A DNA stretch of 64,000 nt. It comes from JBELHR01 sp049606855. GTDB taxonomy: Bacteria; Bacteroidota; Bacteroidia; Flavobacteriales; Flavobacteriaceae. A program made the position numbers and the translations under genes. This document shows, piece after piece, positions 18,563 through 27,740 of the stretch. A model generated the notes under the pieces. The model was not told the origin of the DNA. It did no database searches and saw only the letters and a list, made by a program, of their open reading frames with translations. Numbering within the stretch: position 1 is the stretch's first letter; each line of letters starts with the position of its first letter. The stretch is from assembly GCA_049606855.1 (NCBI GenBank), contig JBMYVY010000006.1, forward strand, positions 56,381 through 120,380. Reading direction: 5' to 3'.

Positions 18563-19354
18563 ATGAATTTTTTGGATTACAAAGAAACTCAAATCGCTTA
18601 TTATGATACAGGTAAAGGAGCTGCTCTAGTTTTTTTACACGGTTTTTTAGAATCAAAATCATTCTTTGACAAAATTATAGGTGACTTTTCTAAAAATTAT
18701 CGCTGTATCAGCATCGATCTTCTGGGTCATGGAGAAAGTGGAAATATAGGATACATTCATCATATGGAAGATATGGCAGATGCCGTTTTCGCTGTTCTCA
18801 ACCATTTAAAACTCAGAAAAATTATCCTAATCGGACATTCAATGGGCGGTTATGTGAGCTTGGCCTTTGCGGACTTATATCCTGATCATATTCGAGGAAT
18901 TTGCTTGTTAAACTCCAGCTCAAGAGCTGATAGCGAAGAGCGAAAACTAGGCCGGGATCGGGCTATTGAGCAGATTAAGAAAAATCATAAGAGTTTTATT
19001 AGAATTGCCATTCCTCAGCTATTTAGACCTAAAAACAGAATACAATTCAAAGAAGAAATTAAACAGATCAAACTGGAAGCCCTTAAATGTTCCGTTCAAG
19101 GTATAATTGCGGCATTAGAGGGTATGAAAATTAGGGTTGACCGAGAGGTTATTTTACATTTCGCTCCCTACCCAAAACTCATTATTACGGGTAAAAAAGA
19201 CGGAATACTCCCCTTAAAAACACAGATAGAACAAACCATAGACAACGATGTTGATTTAGATATTCTTCCGGACGGACACATGAGCCTCATCGAAAATTAC
19301 CAAGAAACCGTCTATAGTCTTCGTCGATTTATTGGGCAGTGTTTGAATCCGTAG
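18563..19354 (+). CDS. Alpha/beta-fold hydrolase
   Basis: A soluble 263-residue serine hydrolase. The oxyanion region LHGF lies near residues 25-28; the nucleophile elbow is Ser93 in GHSMGG; the acid is probably Asp213 (GKKDGI) and the general base His239 (PDGHMS). A cap domain of about 70 residues separates strands 6 and 7. It most resembles esterase / MenH-like / haloalkane dehalogenase-fold proteins, but the substrate cannot be fixed. No export signal is seen. It overlaps the convergent thiL gene by 26 bases; TACCTTCG at 18551-18558 is a near-match -7 box. Confidence 0.85.
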   Translation: MNFLDYKETQIAYYDTGKGAALVFLHGFLESKSFFDKIIGDFSKNYRCISIDLLGHGESGNIGYIHHMEDMADAVFAVLNHLKLRKIILIGHSMGGYVSLAFADLYPDHIRGICLLNSSSRADSEERKLGRDRAIEQIKKNHKSFIRIAIPQLFRPKNRIQFKEEIKQIKLEALKCSVQGIIAALEGMKIRVDREVILHFAPYPKLIITGKKDGILPLKTQIEQTIDNDVDLDILPDGHMSLIENYQETVYSLRRFIGQCLNP

Positions 19355-20390
19355 AATTCCACCCTTGAGCTTGCAATTCTAATTGCTGACCTGCTCTAGT
19401 TACTAAATAACAAGGTTCGTTTGCCGCAGTCATATGACCGATAACCGTAAGATTTGGATTTCCTTTTATTTTTTCAAAATCGCTTTGATCAATGGTAAAA
19501 AGAAGCTCATAATCTTCCCCTCCACTCAATGCAACCATGGTTGAGTCTATTTCAAACTCTTCACAAACCTGAATCAAGGTAGGATCTAAAGGGAGTTTTT
19601 CTTCAAATAATTTTGCCCCAACTCCAGAGGCTTTGCTAAGGTGCATCAATTCAGAAGATAATCCGTCTGAAATATCAATCATAGAGGTTGGTTTTACCTC
19701 TAATTCCTTCAGCAATTTGGGAATATCCTTACGTGCTTCTGGCTTGAGCTGGCGCTCCACGATATACGTATATTGTTCCAAATCAGGTTGAGCTTCTGGA
19801 TTGACTTCGAAAACTTGTCGTTCTCTTTCCAATACTTGAAGTCCCATGTATGCCCCACCTAAATCTCCACTGACAACAATTAAGTCGCCCGCCTTTGCGG
19901 TAGTTCGTTTAACTAAATCTTCGGGCTTCACTTGTCCTATTGCAGTTATAGAAAGCACAAGGCCTGTTTGGCTAGAGGTAGTATCTCCACCTATTAAATC
20001 GATATTATAGAGTTCACAAGCCAACTTAATTCCAGCATATAATTCCTCAAGAGCTTCTACCGGAAAGCGGTTTGAAACGGCCATGGAAACCATGATTTGT
20101 CTTGCTTCGGCATTCATGGCATAAATATCAGAGAGATTTACCATTACCGCTTTATAGCCCAAATGTTTTAAGGGCATATAGGCTAAGTTAAAATGCACTC
20201 CTTCCACTAACATATCAGAACTCAAAACCACCTGAGAACCTTGATCTGACTTTATCACAGCCGCATCATCACCAATTCCCAAGACCGTCGAATCTTGATT
20301 CAGTTTTACGAATTGAGTCAGGTGTTTTATTAATTTAAATTCTCCAAAATTTGCAAGTGGAGTTCTAGAATCAGGCTGGGAATCAAACAT
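19329..20390 (-). CDS. thiL: Thiamine-monophosphate kinase
   Basis: Phosphorylates thiamine monophosphate with ATP to give thiamine diphosphate, the active cofactor. The 353 residues contain an N-terminal AIR-synthase-like domain with the GIGDDAAVI motif near residue 40 and SSDMLVEGVHF about 20 residues later, both metal- and ATP-binding features of ThiL. The middle block GGDTTSS and the later DISDGLSSE and SGGEDYELLF motifs complete the family pattern. It is slightly longer than the E. coli enzyme. No other thiamin gene or TPP riboswitch was seen nearby. Its 3' end overlaps the hydrolase gene by 26 bases. Confidence 0.94.
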   Translation of the reverse strand: MFDSQPDSRTPLANFGEFKLIKHLTQFVKLNQDSTVLGIGDDAAVIKSDQGSQVVLSSDMLVEGVHFNLAYMPLKHLGYKAVMVNLSDIYAMNAEARQIMVSMAVSNRFPVEALEELYAGIKLACELYNIDLIGGDTTSSQTGLVLSITAIGQVKPEDLVKRTTAKAGDLIVVSGDLGGAYMGLQVLERERQVFEVNPEAQPDLEQYTYIVERQLKPEARKDIPKLLKELEVKPTSMIDISDGLSSELMHLSKASGVGAKLFEEKLPLDPTLIQVCEEFEIDSTMVALSGGEDYELLFTIDQSDFEKIKGNPNLTVIGHMTAANEPCYLVTRAGQQLELQAQGWNSTDSNTAQ

Positions 20391-20577
20391 GTTATTTTAT
20401 TTTACTTTGCAAAAATCCGATAATTTTAGAGAAGAAAAAAACTGTTTACTTAAACAGAAATGTTAAAGTCTCATAATTACATAATTACACATCTTTAAAA
20501 AAGAAAATATTTCGTAAATTTACTATATAACTTCCCGCCTAGAACAGTTAACCCACACCGAACCAAGAGTTTTTTAT

Positions 20578-21099
20578 ATGAGAAGCGTAATTATTTCATT
20601 ACTATGCTTGTTTTGTGGGCTCCAAGGGGAAGCACAAAATTCGTATTTCATCGAGGCAGGATTCGACCCTCGTATGGTGACCAATGGTCCATACGAAGGC
20701 GCACCATCTGCGCTTGATTTATTAACTAAGGTCGGTATTCACACGGAACGTTTAGACTACTATGCTTACGGTGAATTCTTTAATGCCACAAGTTTCTATT
20801 CTTATGGCGTTGGGGCAATGGTTCCTTATCGATTGTTCCCTAAAGAAGCTCTCGATAGAGATACCAGCCTTGATATTGCATTTGGTTTAGATATTGGGCT
20901 AATCAGCAGACCTGAATTTGAAAGCACTACAGGTTCCTTTGGCTTCAACATTGAAACACGATTTAATATTGGCGAACATTTTACCCTAAAATACCTGGCA
21001 AATTGGAGGTATAGAAGTGACCTTGAGTCCATTTATAACGAGACCAATAACTTCAAATATGGCGGGTATTTAACAGTGGTCTATAACTTTCATAAATAA
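20578..21099 (+). CDS. Predicted small outer-membrane beta-barrel protein
   Basis: A 173-residue exported protein of unknown function. The N-terminus has a signal peptide of about 20 residues ending in GEAQ. The mature part alternates aromatic and polar residues in short strands and ends in GGYLTVVYNFHK, consistent with an 8-stranded barrel. The second half holds YLANWRYRSDLESIYNETNN-like strand-turn-strand segments. It lies alone upstream of the suf genes, separated by 85 bases, and the preceding 187-base gap (20391-20577) shows only AT-rich sequence with a TAAATTTA near-match box. No family name is offered. Confidence 0.6.
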   Translation: MRSVIISLLCLFCGLQGEAQNSYFIEAGFDPRMVTNGPYEGAPSALDLLTKVGIHTERLDYYAYGEFFNATSFYSYGVGAMVPYRLFPKEALDRDTSLDIAFGLDIGLISRPEFESTTGSFGFNIETRFNIGEHFTLKYLANWRYRSDLESIYNETNNFKYGGYLTVVYNFHK

Positions 21100-21159
21100 T
21101 TCCTATTCCTACATTAGAAATTACTTATAACAATACATGGCAAAACTATTGCGATGTTG

Positions 21160-21167
21160 TACCTTTG
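21160..21167 (+). promoter_or_regulatory. Candidate -7 box for the sufABCD operon
   Basis: TACCTTTG is a full TAnnTTTG match 17 bases before ATG 21185. Its position rules out the in-frame ATG at 21137 as the start of sufA. Confidence 0.55.
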
Positions 21168-21184
21168 CGGCAAACTATATCTTT

Positions 21185-21514
21185 ATGATTAAAGTAAGTG
21201 AACAAGCGAAAAAGAAAGTAACTAACCTTATGGAGGAAGAAGGATTCAGCCCTTCGGATGACTTTGTACGTGTTGGTGTTAAGAGTGGAGGGTGCTCTGG
21301 TCTTTCCTATGACCTTAAGTTTGACTCTAAGGCTTTGGATGAAGACAAGGTATTTGAAGATAATGGCGTGCGCATCGTCGTTGATAAAAAAAGCTTCCTG
21401 TATTTAGTAGGAACCACTCTAGAATACTCTGGAGGACTGAACGGTTCTGGATTTGTATTTAATAACCCCAATGCAAGTCGTACTTGTGGTTGTGGAGAAA
21501 GTTTTGCGCTTTAA
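21185..21514 (+). CDS. sufA: A-type iron-sulfur carrier (HesB/IscA/SufA)
   Basis: Carries iron or Fe-S clusters from the SUF scaffold to target proteins. The three conserved cysteines are Cys37 (SGGCSG), Cys101 and Cys103 (TCGCGESF) of a 109-residue protein, exactly the A-type pattern. An upstream in-frame ATG (21137) would add 16 residues but precedes the likely promoter. It is the first gene of sufABCD, with sufB starting 10 bases after its stop. A role as IscA or ErpA is equally compatible by motif; the location argues for SufA. Confidence 0.93.
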   Translation: MIKVSEQAKKKVTNLMEEEGFSPSDDFVRVGVKSGGCSGLSYDLKFDSKALDEDKVFEDNGVRIVVDKKSFLYLVGTTLEYSGGLNGSGFVFNNPNASRTCGCGESFAL

Positions 21515-21524
21515 AATTGAAAAC

Positions 21525-22973
21525 ATGGCGAAGTATACTGAAGACGATTTAAAAAAGGAATTAGAAACCCAAGAATACGAATATGGGTTTTATACAGATA
21601 TTGAATCTGAGACCTTTCCAAAAGGAATCAATGAAGATATCGTTAGGGCTATTTCAAAGAAAAAGAATGAGCCTCAATGGATGTTGGATTGGCGTTTAGA
21701 CGCTTTTAGAATCTGGAAAGAGATGACAGAACCTGATTGGGCAAATGTCAACTATGAAAAACCTGATTTCCAAGCCATTTCATACTATTCTGCTCCGAAG
21801 AAAGCAGACCCAAATAAAACATTAGATGATGTCGACCCTGAACTTTTAAAAACTTTTGAAAAGCTAGGAATTTCCTTAGATGAACAAAAGATGTTATCAG
21901 GGGTGGCTGTTGATGTAGTAGTGGATTCTGTTTCTGTTGCAACAACGTTTAAAAAGACTTTGGCGGAAAAAGGAATTATTTTCTGTCCGATTTCTGAGGC
22001 AATCCAAGATCATCCTGAATTGGTTAAAAAATATATTGGAAGTATTGTTCCGAAAACCGATAACTTTTATGCCGCATTGAATTCGGCTGTTTTTACTGAC
22101 GGTTCATTTTGCTATATTCCAAAAGGAGTTAAATGCCCTATGGAATTATCAACCTATTTTAGAATTAATGAAGGAGGTACTGGTCAGTTCGAAAGAACTC
22201 TTGTGGTTGCAGATCAAGGTTCTTATGTGAGTTACTTGGAAGGATGTACAGCTCCTGCTCGTGATGAAAATCAATTGCACGCAGCGGTAGTTGAACTCAT
22301 TGCATTGGACGACGCTGAGATCAAATATTCTACGGTACAAAACTGGTTTCCTGGAGACAAAGACGGTACTGGAGGGGTTTATAATTTTGTGACCAAAAGA
22401 GGGCTTTGTGAAAACAACGCCAAAATTTCTTGGACGCAAGTTGAGACCGGATCAGCAGTAACCTGGAAATATCCATCATGTGTCTTAAAAGGAGATAATT
22501 CCGTTGGAGAATTCTATTCCATTGCGGTAACCAACAATCACCAACAAGCGGATACTGGAACAAAAATGATCCACTTAGGAAAAAACACGAAATCTACGAT
22601 TATCTCGAAAGGGATTTCGGCTGGAAAGTCACAAAATAGTTACAGAGGATTGGTTCAAGTGGCCAAGCGCGCAGAAAATGCGAGAAACTTCTCTCAGTGT
22701 GATTCCTTATTAATGGGGAATCTCTGCGGTGCCCACACCTTTCCATATATAGAAGCAAAAAACAAGTCTGCTCAAATAGAGCATGAAGCGACTACAAGTA
22801 AAATTGGAGAAGATCAGTTGTTTTATTGTAATCAAAGAGGTATCGATACTGAAAAAGCCATCGCCTTAATTGTAAATGGTTTTTCGAAAGAAGTATTGAA
22901 TAAGCTGCCAATGGAGTTTGCCGTTGAAGCGCAAAAATTATTAGAAATTAGTTTAGAAGGATCCGTAGGATAA
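21525..22973 (+). CDS. sufB: Fe-S cluster assembly protein SufB
   Basis: A scaffold of the SufBC2D complex on which Fe-S clusters form. The true start is ATG 21525 (MAKYTEDDL), 10 bases after the sufA stop; a longer frame from 21453 overlaps sufA and has no family support. Recognisable SufB segments include the YIPKGVKCPMELSTYFR block, EGCTAPARDENQLHAAVVE and the C-terminal region with NQRGIDTEKA. The 482 residues match SufB rather than SufD. It is followed by sufC (13-base gap) and sufD. Confidence 0.96.
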   Translation: MAKYTEDDLKKELETQEYEYGFYTDIESETFPKGINEDIVRAISKKKNEPQWMLDWRLDAFRIWKEMTEPDWANVNYEKPDFQAISYYSAPKKADPNKTLDDVDPELLKTFEKLGISLDEQKMLSGVAVDVVVDSVSVATTFKKTLAEKGIIFCPISEAIQDHPELVKKYIGSIVPKTDNFYAALNSAVFTDGSFCYIPKGVKCPMELSTYFRINEGGTGQFERTLVVADQGSYVSYLEGCTAPARDENQLHAAVVELIALDDAEIKYSTVQNWFPGDKDGTGGVYNFVTKRGLCENNAKISWTQVETGSAVTWKYPSCVLKGDNSVGEFYSIAVTNNHQQADTGTKMIHLGKNTKSTIISKGISAGKSQNSYRGLVQVAKRAENARNFSQCDSLLMGNLCGAHTFPYIEAKNKSAQIEHEATTSKIGEDQLFYCNQRGIDTEKAIALIVNGFSKEVLNKLPMEFAVEAQKLLEISLEGSVG

Positions 22974-22986
22974 AATAGAGAATCAG

Positions 22987-23739
22987 ATGCTTAAAATTGA
23001 AAATTTACACGCTAACATTGGCGATAAGGAAATATTAAAAGGGCTTAATTTAGAAATTAACCCTGGTGAAGTTCATGCAATCATGGGACCAAATGGTGCT
23101 GGTAAAAGTACAATGGCTTCGGTTATTGCTGGTCGTGAAGAGTACGAAGTAACAGAGGGAAACATCAGCTTGGATGGTGAAGATATTTCCGAAATGGCGC
23201 CTGAAGAGAGAGCGCATGAAGGAGTGTTTTTGTCTTTTCAGTACCCTGTTGAAATTCCAGGCGTAACCGTGACTAACTTTATCAAATCGGCCATCAACGA
23301 AACTCGCAAGGCTAAAGGACAAGAAGAACTTCCGGCTAAGGACATGTTGAAAATGATCCGAGAAAAATCTGAGCTGTTAGAAATTGACAGAAAGTTCCTT
23401 TCTCGTTCCTTAAATGAAGGGTTCTCTGGTGGAGAGAAAAAAAGAAACGAAATCTTCCAAATGGCCATGTTGGAACCGAAATTAGCCATTCTGGATGAAA
23501 CAGATTCTGGTTTGGATATTGACGCACTTAGAATTGTGGCTAACGGAGTTAATAAATTAAAATCAAATGACAATGCGGTTGTGGTTATCACCCACTATCA
23601 GCGTTTGTTGGACTATATCGTTCCTGATTTTGTTCACGTTCTTTACGACGGTAAGATTGTGAAATCAGGAGGGAAAGAATTGGCTCTAGAATTAGAGGAA
23701 AAAGGATACGATTGGATTAAAGAAGAACAAAAAGCCTAA
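22987..23739 (+). CDS. sufC: Fe-S cluster assembly ATPase SufC
   Basis: The ABC-type ATPase that drives conformational change of the SufB/SufD scaffold; it is cytoplasmic and not a transporter. Walker A GPNGAGKS (residues 34-41), Q-loop SFQYP (83-87), signature FSGGEKKRNE (146-155), Walker B LAILDETDSGLD (166-177) and the switch histidine (VITHYQ) are all present. The GGEKKRNE variant of the signature is typical of SufC. The stop overlaps the sufD start by one base (TAATG). Confidence 0.97.
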   Translation: MLKIENLHANIGDKEILKGLNLEINPGEVHAIMGPNGAGKSTMASVIAGREEYEVTEGNISLDGEDISEMAPEERAHEGVFLSFQYPVEIPGVTVTNFIKSAINETRKAKGQEELPAKDMLKMIREKSELLEIDRKFLSRSLNEGFSGGEKKRNEIFQMAMLEPKLAILDETDSGLDIDALRIVANGVNKLKSNDNAVVVITHYQRLLDYIVPDFVHVLYDGKIVKSGGKELALELEEKGYDWIKEEQKA

Positions 23740-25061
23740 TGGAGTTAACAGAAACTTTAGCAGCCTCCTTTTTGGCCTTCGAAAACCAAAGCAGTACCGA
23801 TGTGGACTCAACAGTTCATGAAAAGCGTAGTGCTGCCTTCGAACGTTTCGAAAAGAAAGGCTTTCCGACGAAAAAAAATGAAAACTGGAAGTATACCAGT
23901 TTAAAGAAGATTCTAAATAAAAATTACACCTTATTTAACAAACAAGAAGTCAGTCTTGATTTGACAGATGTTAAACATTTATTTGTCCAAGGAATTGAAT
24001 CCTACAAATTAGTGTTTATCGACGGAGTTTATAGCTCTTTTCTTTCTCAGACGACTCATGAAGGAATGGATATTTGCGTAATGTCATCTGCCCTTCATAA
24101 ACCAAAATACAAGATGGTTATGGATAACTATTTTGATACTTTGGCAAGAGAGGCTGGAGCATTAAGTGACTTAAACACTGCTTTTGCCACCGAAGGTGCT
24201 TATATCAATATTCCTAAAGGAACTGTAGTCCCTAAGCCGATTCAAATATTGAATTTTACCACTGGCAAAAACCCAGACTTACTTATTCAACCAAGAAACT
24301 TAGTTATTGTAGGGGAGAATGCTCACGTTCAAATTATTGAGCGTCACCATTCGATTGGCGGTCAAGATAATTTCACGAATAGTGTAACAGAGATTTTTGC
24401 GAATAAGCGAGCCATAGTGGATTATTATAAAATTCAAAATGACGTTTTAGATGCTAATTTAATTGATTCTACTTACGTTTCTCAAAAAAGAGATTCTATC
24501 TGTTCGGTTCACACCTATTCATTTGGTGGAAACATGACTCGGAATAATTTGAGTTTTAAACACGAAGGAGAACATGTGACTTCTAACCTTAATGGCTTAT
24601 CAATTATTGATGGAAAACAACATGTAGATAATCACACCACAATGCATCATCGTTACCCAAATTGCGATTCTAACGAATGGTATAAAGGATTATACGACGG
24701 TAAATCTACTGGAGTCTTCAATGGAAAAGTAATTGTTGATCAATTGGCTCAACAAACTAATGCTTTTCAACAAAATGACTCGATTCTACTTAGTGATTCA
24801 GCGGATATTAATGCAAAACCTCAGTTGGAAATATTTGCAGATGATGTAAAGTGTTCACACGGGTGTACCATAGGACAATTAGATCAATCTGCCCTTTTCT
24901 ATATGCAAAGTAGAGGAATACCTAAAAAAGAAGCGCAAGCCCTTTTAATGTATGCCTTTACTGCTGACGTAATGAAAGATGTAAAAATCCCAGCGCTCAA
25001 AACCTTAGTCACTGGCTTGATTGCCGACAAACTAGGTGTTGATCTCGGATTTGACTTATAA
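23739..25061 (+). CDS. sufD: Fe-S cluster assembly protein SufD
   Basis: The SufB-like partner in the SufBC2D scaffold, needed for iron entry. It shares the SufB beta-helix core: AYINIPKGTVV, HHRYPNCDSNEWYKG and the conserved C-terminal DDVKCSHGCTIGQLD segment, with the invariant Cys-His pair. The 440 residues and the N-terminal helical KKNENWKYTSLKK segment mark it as SufD. The ATG shares one base with the sufC stop, so translation is probably coupled. A terminator follows. Confidence 0.95.
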   Translation: MELTETLAASFLAFENQSSTDVDSTVHEKRSAAFERFEKKGFPTKKNENWKYTSLKKILNKNYTLFNKQEVSLDLTDVKHLFVQGIESYKLVFIDGVYSSFLSQTTHEGMDICVMSSALHKPKYKMVMDNYFDTLAREAGALSDLNTAFATEGAYINIPKGTVVPKPIQILNFTTGKNPDLLIQPRNLVIVGENAHVQIIERHHSIGGQDNFTNSVTEIFANKRAIVDYYKIQNDVLDANLIDSTYVSQKRDSICSVHTYSFGGNMTRNNLSFKHEGEHVTSNLNGLSIIDGKQHVDNHTTMHHRYPNCDSNEWYKGLYDGKSTGVFNGKVIVDQLAQQTNAFQQNDSILLSDSADINAKPQLEIFADDVKCSHGCTIGQLDQSALFYMQSRGIPKKEAQALLMYAFTADVMKDVKIPALKTLVTGLIADKLGVDLGFDL

Positions 25062-25096
25062 AAAAAATCCCCTTCTCACGAAGGGGATTTTTTTAT
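25061..25096. terminator. Bidirectional terminator between sufD and the serine hydrolase gene
   Basis: Stem ATCCCCTT / AAGGGGAT (25068-25075, 25081-25088) with A tract and T tract on either side, lying between convergent stop codons. Confidence 0.92.
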
Positions 25097-26433
25097 TTTA
25101 TTGCATCGAGAATATCTCGATAAAAAGCTTCAAAATTAAAGACTTCCTCATCTCCTAATCCTGTGCGAACTACGACCAGGTTATGGTCTGGAAATATCGC
25201 AACTCGCTGCCCTTGATAACCGTTACAAGAAAACATGTTTTTTGGAAGCGTTGAGTAGCCGCCTTCAGCATTTAACCAAAATTGACCTCCATAGGTTCCC
25301 TTTGACGTGGGCGTTGGAGTAGTCACATAATCTACCCAAGATTCATTAAAAATTCGAGTGCCATTCCAATTTCCTCGATGCAAGTATAACAATCCAAATT
25401 TAGCCCAATCCCTGGTGGTAGCCCAACCATAAGAAGACCCTACGTAATTCCCGTCCAAATCAGCTTCCAACAACATGGAATACATTCCAATTTTGTCGAT
25501 AAAAGTCGCATAGGGGAAATCTAAGTATTCTTGATGCGTATCAAACTGCTTTCTGATAATTCTAGAAAGCACATTGGTAGTTCCAGAAGAATAGTTCCAG
25601 TGGGTATTAGGCTCATAGGCTAATTCTTGATTCATTTGTGACAAGGTCATGTCACTGTCCAAAAATAACATTCTTGTCACATCTGAAATGGTATTGTAAT
25701 CTTCAACCCATGAGAGTCCGGAATTCATTTGCAAAAGGTTGTGAGTGGTAATTTTTGAACGCTCATCATCTTTCCACAAATCAATAGGTGCTGGGTCATA
25801 TATATTGAATCCTTGTTGATCTACTAAAATGCCCACCATTGTACTTTGAATACTTTTAGTCATGGACCAACCCAAAATTGAAGTTTCCTTGGTAAATGGG
25901 GCTTCATATTGCTCACCAATTATGCGATCCTTGTAAATAACGATCACAGAACGCGTTTGTCTTTTTATCTCATCCTCTCCCCTGTCAAAAGCATCGTTGA
26001 CAATAGCACTAATCTGATTGTAATCTACATTGGCAAAAACCGTATCCTTATCTGGACCATTTCCATAAGGAAAAGGGGCGCTTAATTCCGGCTGATTTCG
26101 ATTGGGAACCAAATAAGCTGCCGAAGGATCGTACTGATCATTAATCAATACTCCACCAAGACCCTCGCGATAAATTGCTTTTCGTTTTAACAATCCGTAC
26201 ACCGAAGCAGTCGCTTCATTTGATCCAAGATCCAAACTCGCTAAATTTATTGGTGAAAAATTCAAATCATTTTGTGCGATATAATCGAAGTTTTGCCCAG
26301 AGACAAAAGCATTAGAAACTAAACTTTTAGATGCATATCCAGAAATCATATTAAGTTTCGGATAATTTGACACAACTATTACGACCAAAACGATAAATAG
26401 ACCGATAAGACTGGCTCGAAGAATTTTTTTCAT
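25093..26433 (-). CDS. Membrane-anchored serine hydrolase (class C beta-lactamase fold)
   Basis: A penicillin-binding-protein / EstB / 6-aminohexanoate-dimer hydrolase-like enzyme of unknown substrate. The start is ATG at 26433 (MKKILRAS), which begins a single hydrophobic anchor (residues 5-22); a longer frame reaches 26505 but runs into the sufS promoter region. The nucleophile is Ser190 in SMTK (S-x-x-K), and Tyr281 in NYSSGTTN is the likely second-motif tyrosine (Y-x-S/N). The 446 residues leave a periplasmic or surface domain. It sits on the opposite strand inside the suf cluster, splitting sufD from sufS, without an obvious functional link. Confidence 0.85.
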   Translation of the reverse strand: MKKILRASLIGLFIVLVVIVVSNYPKLNMISGYASKSLVSNAFVSGQNFDYIAQNDLNFSPINLASLDLGSNEATASVYGLLKRKAIYREGLGGVLINDQYDPSAAYLVPNRNQPELSAPFPYGNGPDKDTVFANVDYNQISAIVNDAFDRGEDEIKRQTRSVIVIYKDRIIGEQYEAPFTKETSILGWSMTKSIQSTMVGILVDQQGFNIYDPAPIDLWKDDERSKITTHNLLQMNSGLSWVEDYNTISDVTRMLFLDSDMTLSQMNQELAYEPNTHWNYSSGTTNVLSRIIRKQFDTHQEYLDFPYATFIDKIGMYSMLLEADLDGNYVGSSYGWATTRDWAKFGLLYLHRGNWNGTRIFNESWVDYVTTPTPTSKGTYGGQFWLNAEGGYSTLPKNMFSCNGYQGQRVAIFPDHNLVVVRTGLGDEEVFNFEAFYRDILDAIK

Positions 26434-26483
26434 ATTAAAAATGGCTTTATTGTAAAAATAATCAATTTTTTTCGTCAATGCCT

Positions 26484-26491
26484 TATCTTTG
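26484..26491 (+). promoter_or_regulatory. Candidate -7 box for sufS
   Basis: TATCTTTG is a full TAnnTTTG match 19 bases before ATG 26511, with a T-rich stretch (26466-26473) about where a -33 element would be. It supports separate transcription of sufS from sufABCD and the start at 26511 rather than 26478. Confidence 0.5.
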
Positions 26492-26510
26492 CTTAACACA
26501 ATCACAGACT

Positions 26511-27722
26511 ATGGATATTCAGCAAATTCGCTCTCAATTCCCAATACTAAATCAAGAGGTAAACGGTAAACCTTTAGCTTATTTTGACAATGCAGCTACA
26601 AGTCAAACGCCACTTTCGGTAATTGACGCAATTGCGACCTATTATAAAACCGATAATGCCAACATTCACCGCGGAGTTCATTATTTAAGTCAAAAAGCGA
26701 CCGATGATTATGAGGAGGCACGTGAAAAGGTTAGAAAGCACATTGGAGCTTCAGCGTCTTGTGAAGTTATTTTTACCACTGGGACCACCATGGGAATAAA
26801 TATGGTCGCTAATGGATTGAGGTCTGAACTGAAAACCGGTGACGAAATATTAATTTCAGAGCTTGAACATCATGCCAATATCGTTCCATGGCAATTGGTT
26901 TGTGAAGCCACTGGGGCGAAACTAAAAGTTATCCCAATAACCGACAAAGGTGAGATAAACATGGAGGCCTTTGAAAAATTACTCTCGGACAAAACCAAAA
27001 TTTTATCCGTTTCTCATATCTCAAACACCTTAGGAACTATAAACCCTGTTGAGCATATGATTCGTCGTGCTCATAGTCATGGGGCACAAGTATTGATTGA
27101 TGGTGCTCAGGCAACCCCTCATTTAAATATTGATGTGACTGCATTGGATTGTGAATATTACGTGAGCTCGGGCCACAAAATGTATGGTCCTACAGGAGTC
27201 GGGTTTTTATACGGTAAAAAAGATGCGTTAAATAAACTCGATGTCTATCAAGGCGGGGGAGAAATGATTGCAGAGGTTACTTTCGAAAAAACGACTTATG
27301 CAGAATTACCTCATAAATTTGAGGCTGGTACCCCAAATATTTCAGGAGGTATCGGTTTAGGAGCTGCCATAGACTACATTCAAGAGATTGGAATTGAAAG
27401 AATTGCTGCTAGAGAGCAAGAATTGTTGGATTATGCCATGGACAAGCTAAGTGCTTTTGAGGATATTGAATATTACGGTACTTCTGAAAATAAAGCAGCG
27501 GTCATTTCATTCAATATAAAAGGGATTCATCCCTATGATGTCGGTGTTATATTAGATAAATTAGGCGTTGCAGTGCGAACAGGGCATCACTGTACTCAAC
27601 CAATAATGCAGTGTTATAATATTCCTGGAACGATTAGAGCTTCTTTTGCTTTTTATAATACCTTTGAAGAAATTGATCAATTCATTGGGGCTTTGGACAG
27701 AGCTTATATGATGCTTAAATAA
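26511..27722 (+). CDS. sufS: Cysteine desulfurase SufS
   Basis: Takes sulfur from L-cysteine via a persulfide and feeds it to the SUF scaffold. The PLP-binding lysine is Lys223 in SSGHKMYGPTG, and the persulfide cysteine is Cys361 in RTGHHCTQP; this loop spacing marks the group II (SufS) type. The start ATG 26511 gives MDIQQIRSQFP, the usual beginning; the longer frame is not supported. The length is 403. No sufE was seen in the window, so the sulfur-transfer partner must be encoded elsewhere. A thioredoxin-like gene follows after 18 bases. Confidence 0.96.
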   Translation: MDIQQIRSQFPILNQEVNGKPLAYFDNAATSQTPLSVIDAIATYYKTDNANIHRGVHYLSQKATDDYEEAREKVRKHIGASASCEVIFTTGTTMGINMVANGLRSELKTGDEILISELEHHANIVPWQLVCEATGAKLKVIPITDKGEINMEAFEKLLSDKTKILSVSHISNTLGTINPVEHMIRRAHSHGAQVLIDGAQATPHLNIDVTALDCEYYVSSGHKMYGPTGVGFLYGKKDALNKLDVYQGGGEMIAEVTFEKTTYAELPHKFEAGTPNISGGIGLGAAIDYIQEIGIERIAAREQELLDYAMDKLSAFEDIEYYGTSENKAAVISFNIKGIHPYDVGVILDKLGVAVRTGHHCTQPIMQCYNIPGTIRASFAFYNTFEEIDQFIGALDRAYMMLK

Positions 27723-27740
27723 TTTTATTATTTTTAGTCT

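Noticed and set aside
20391..20577. TPP riboswitch upstream of thiL
   Set aside because: No THI-box (CUGAGA-type) sequence is visible in the AT-rich gap.
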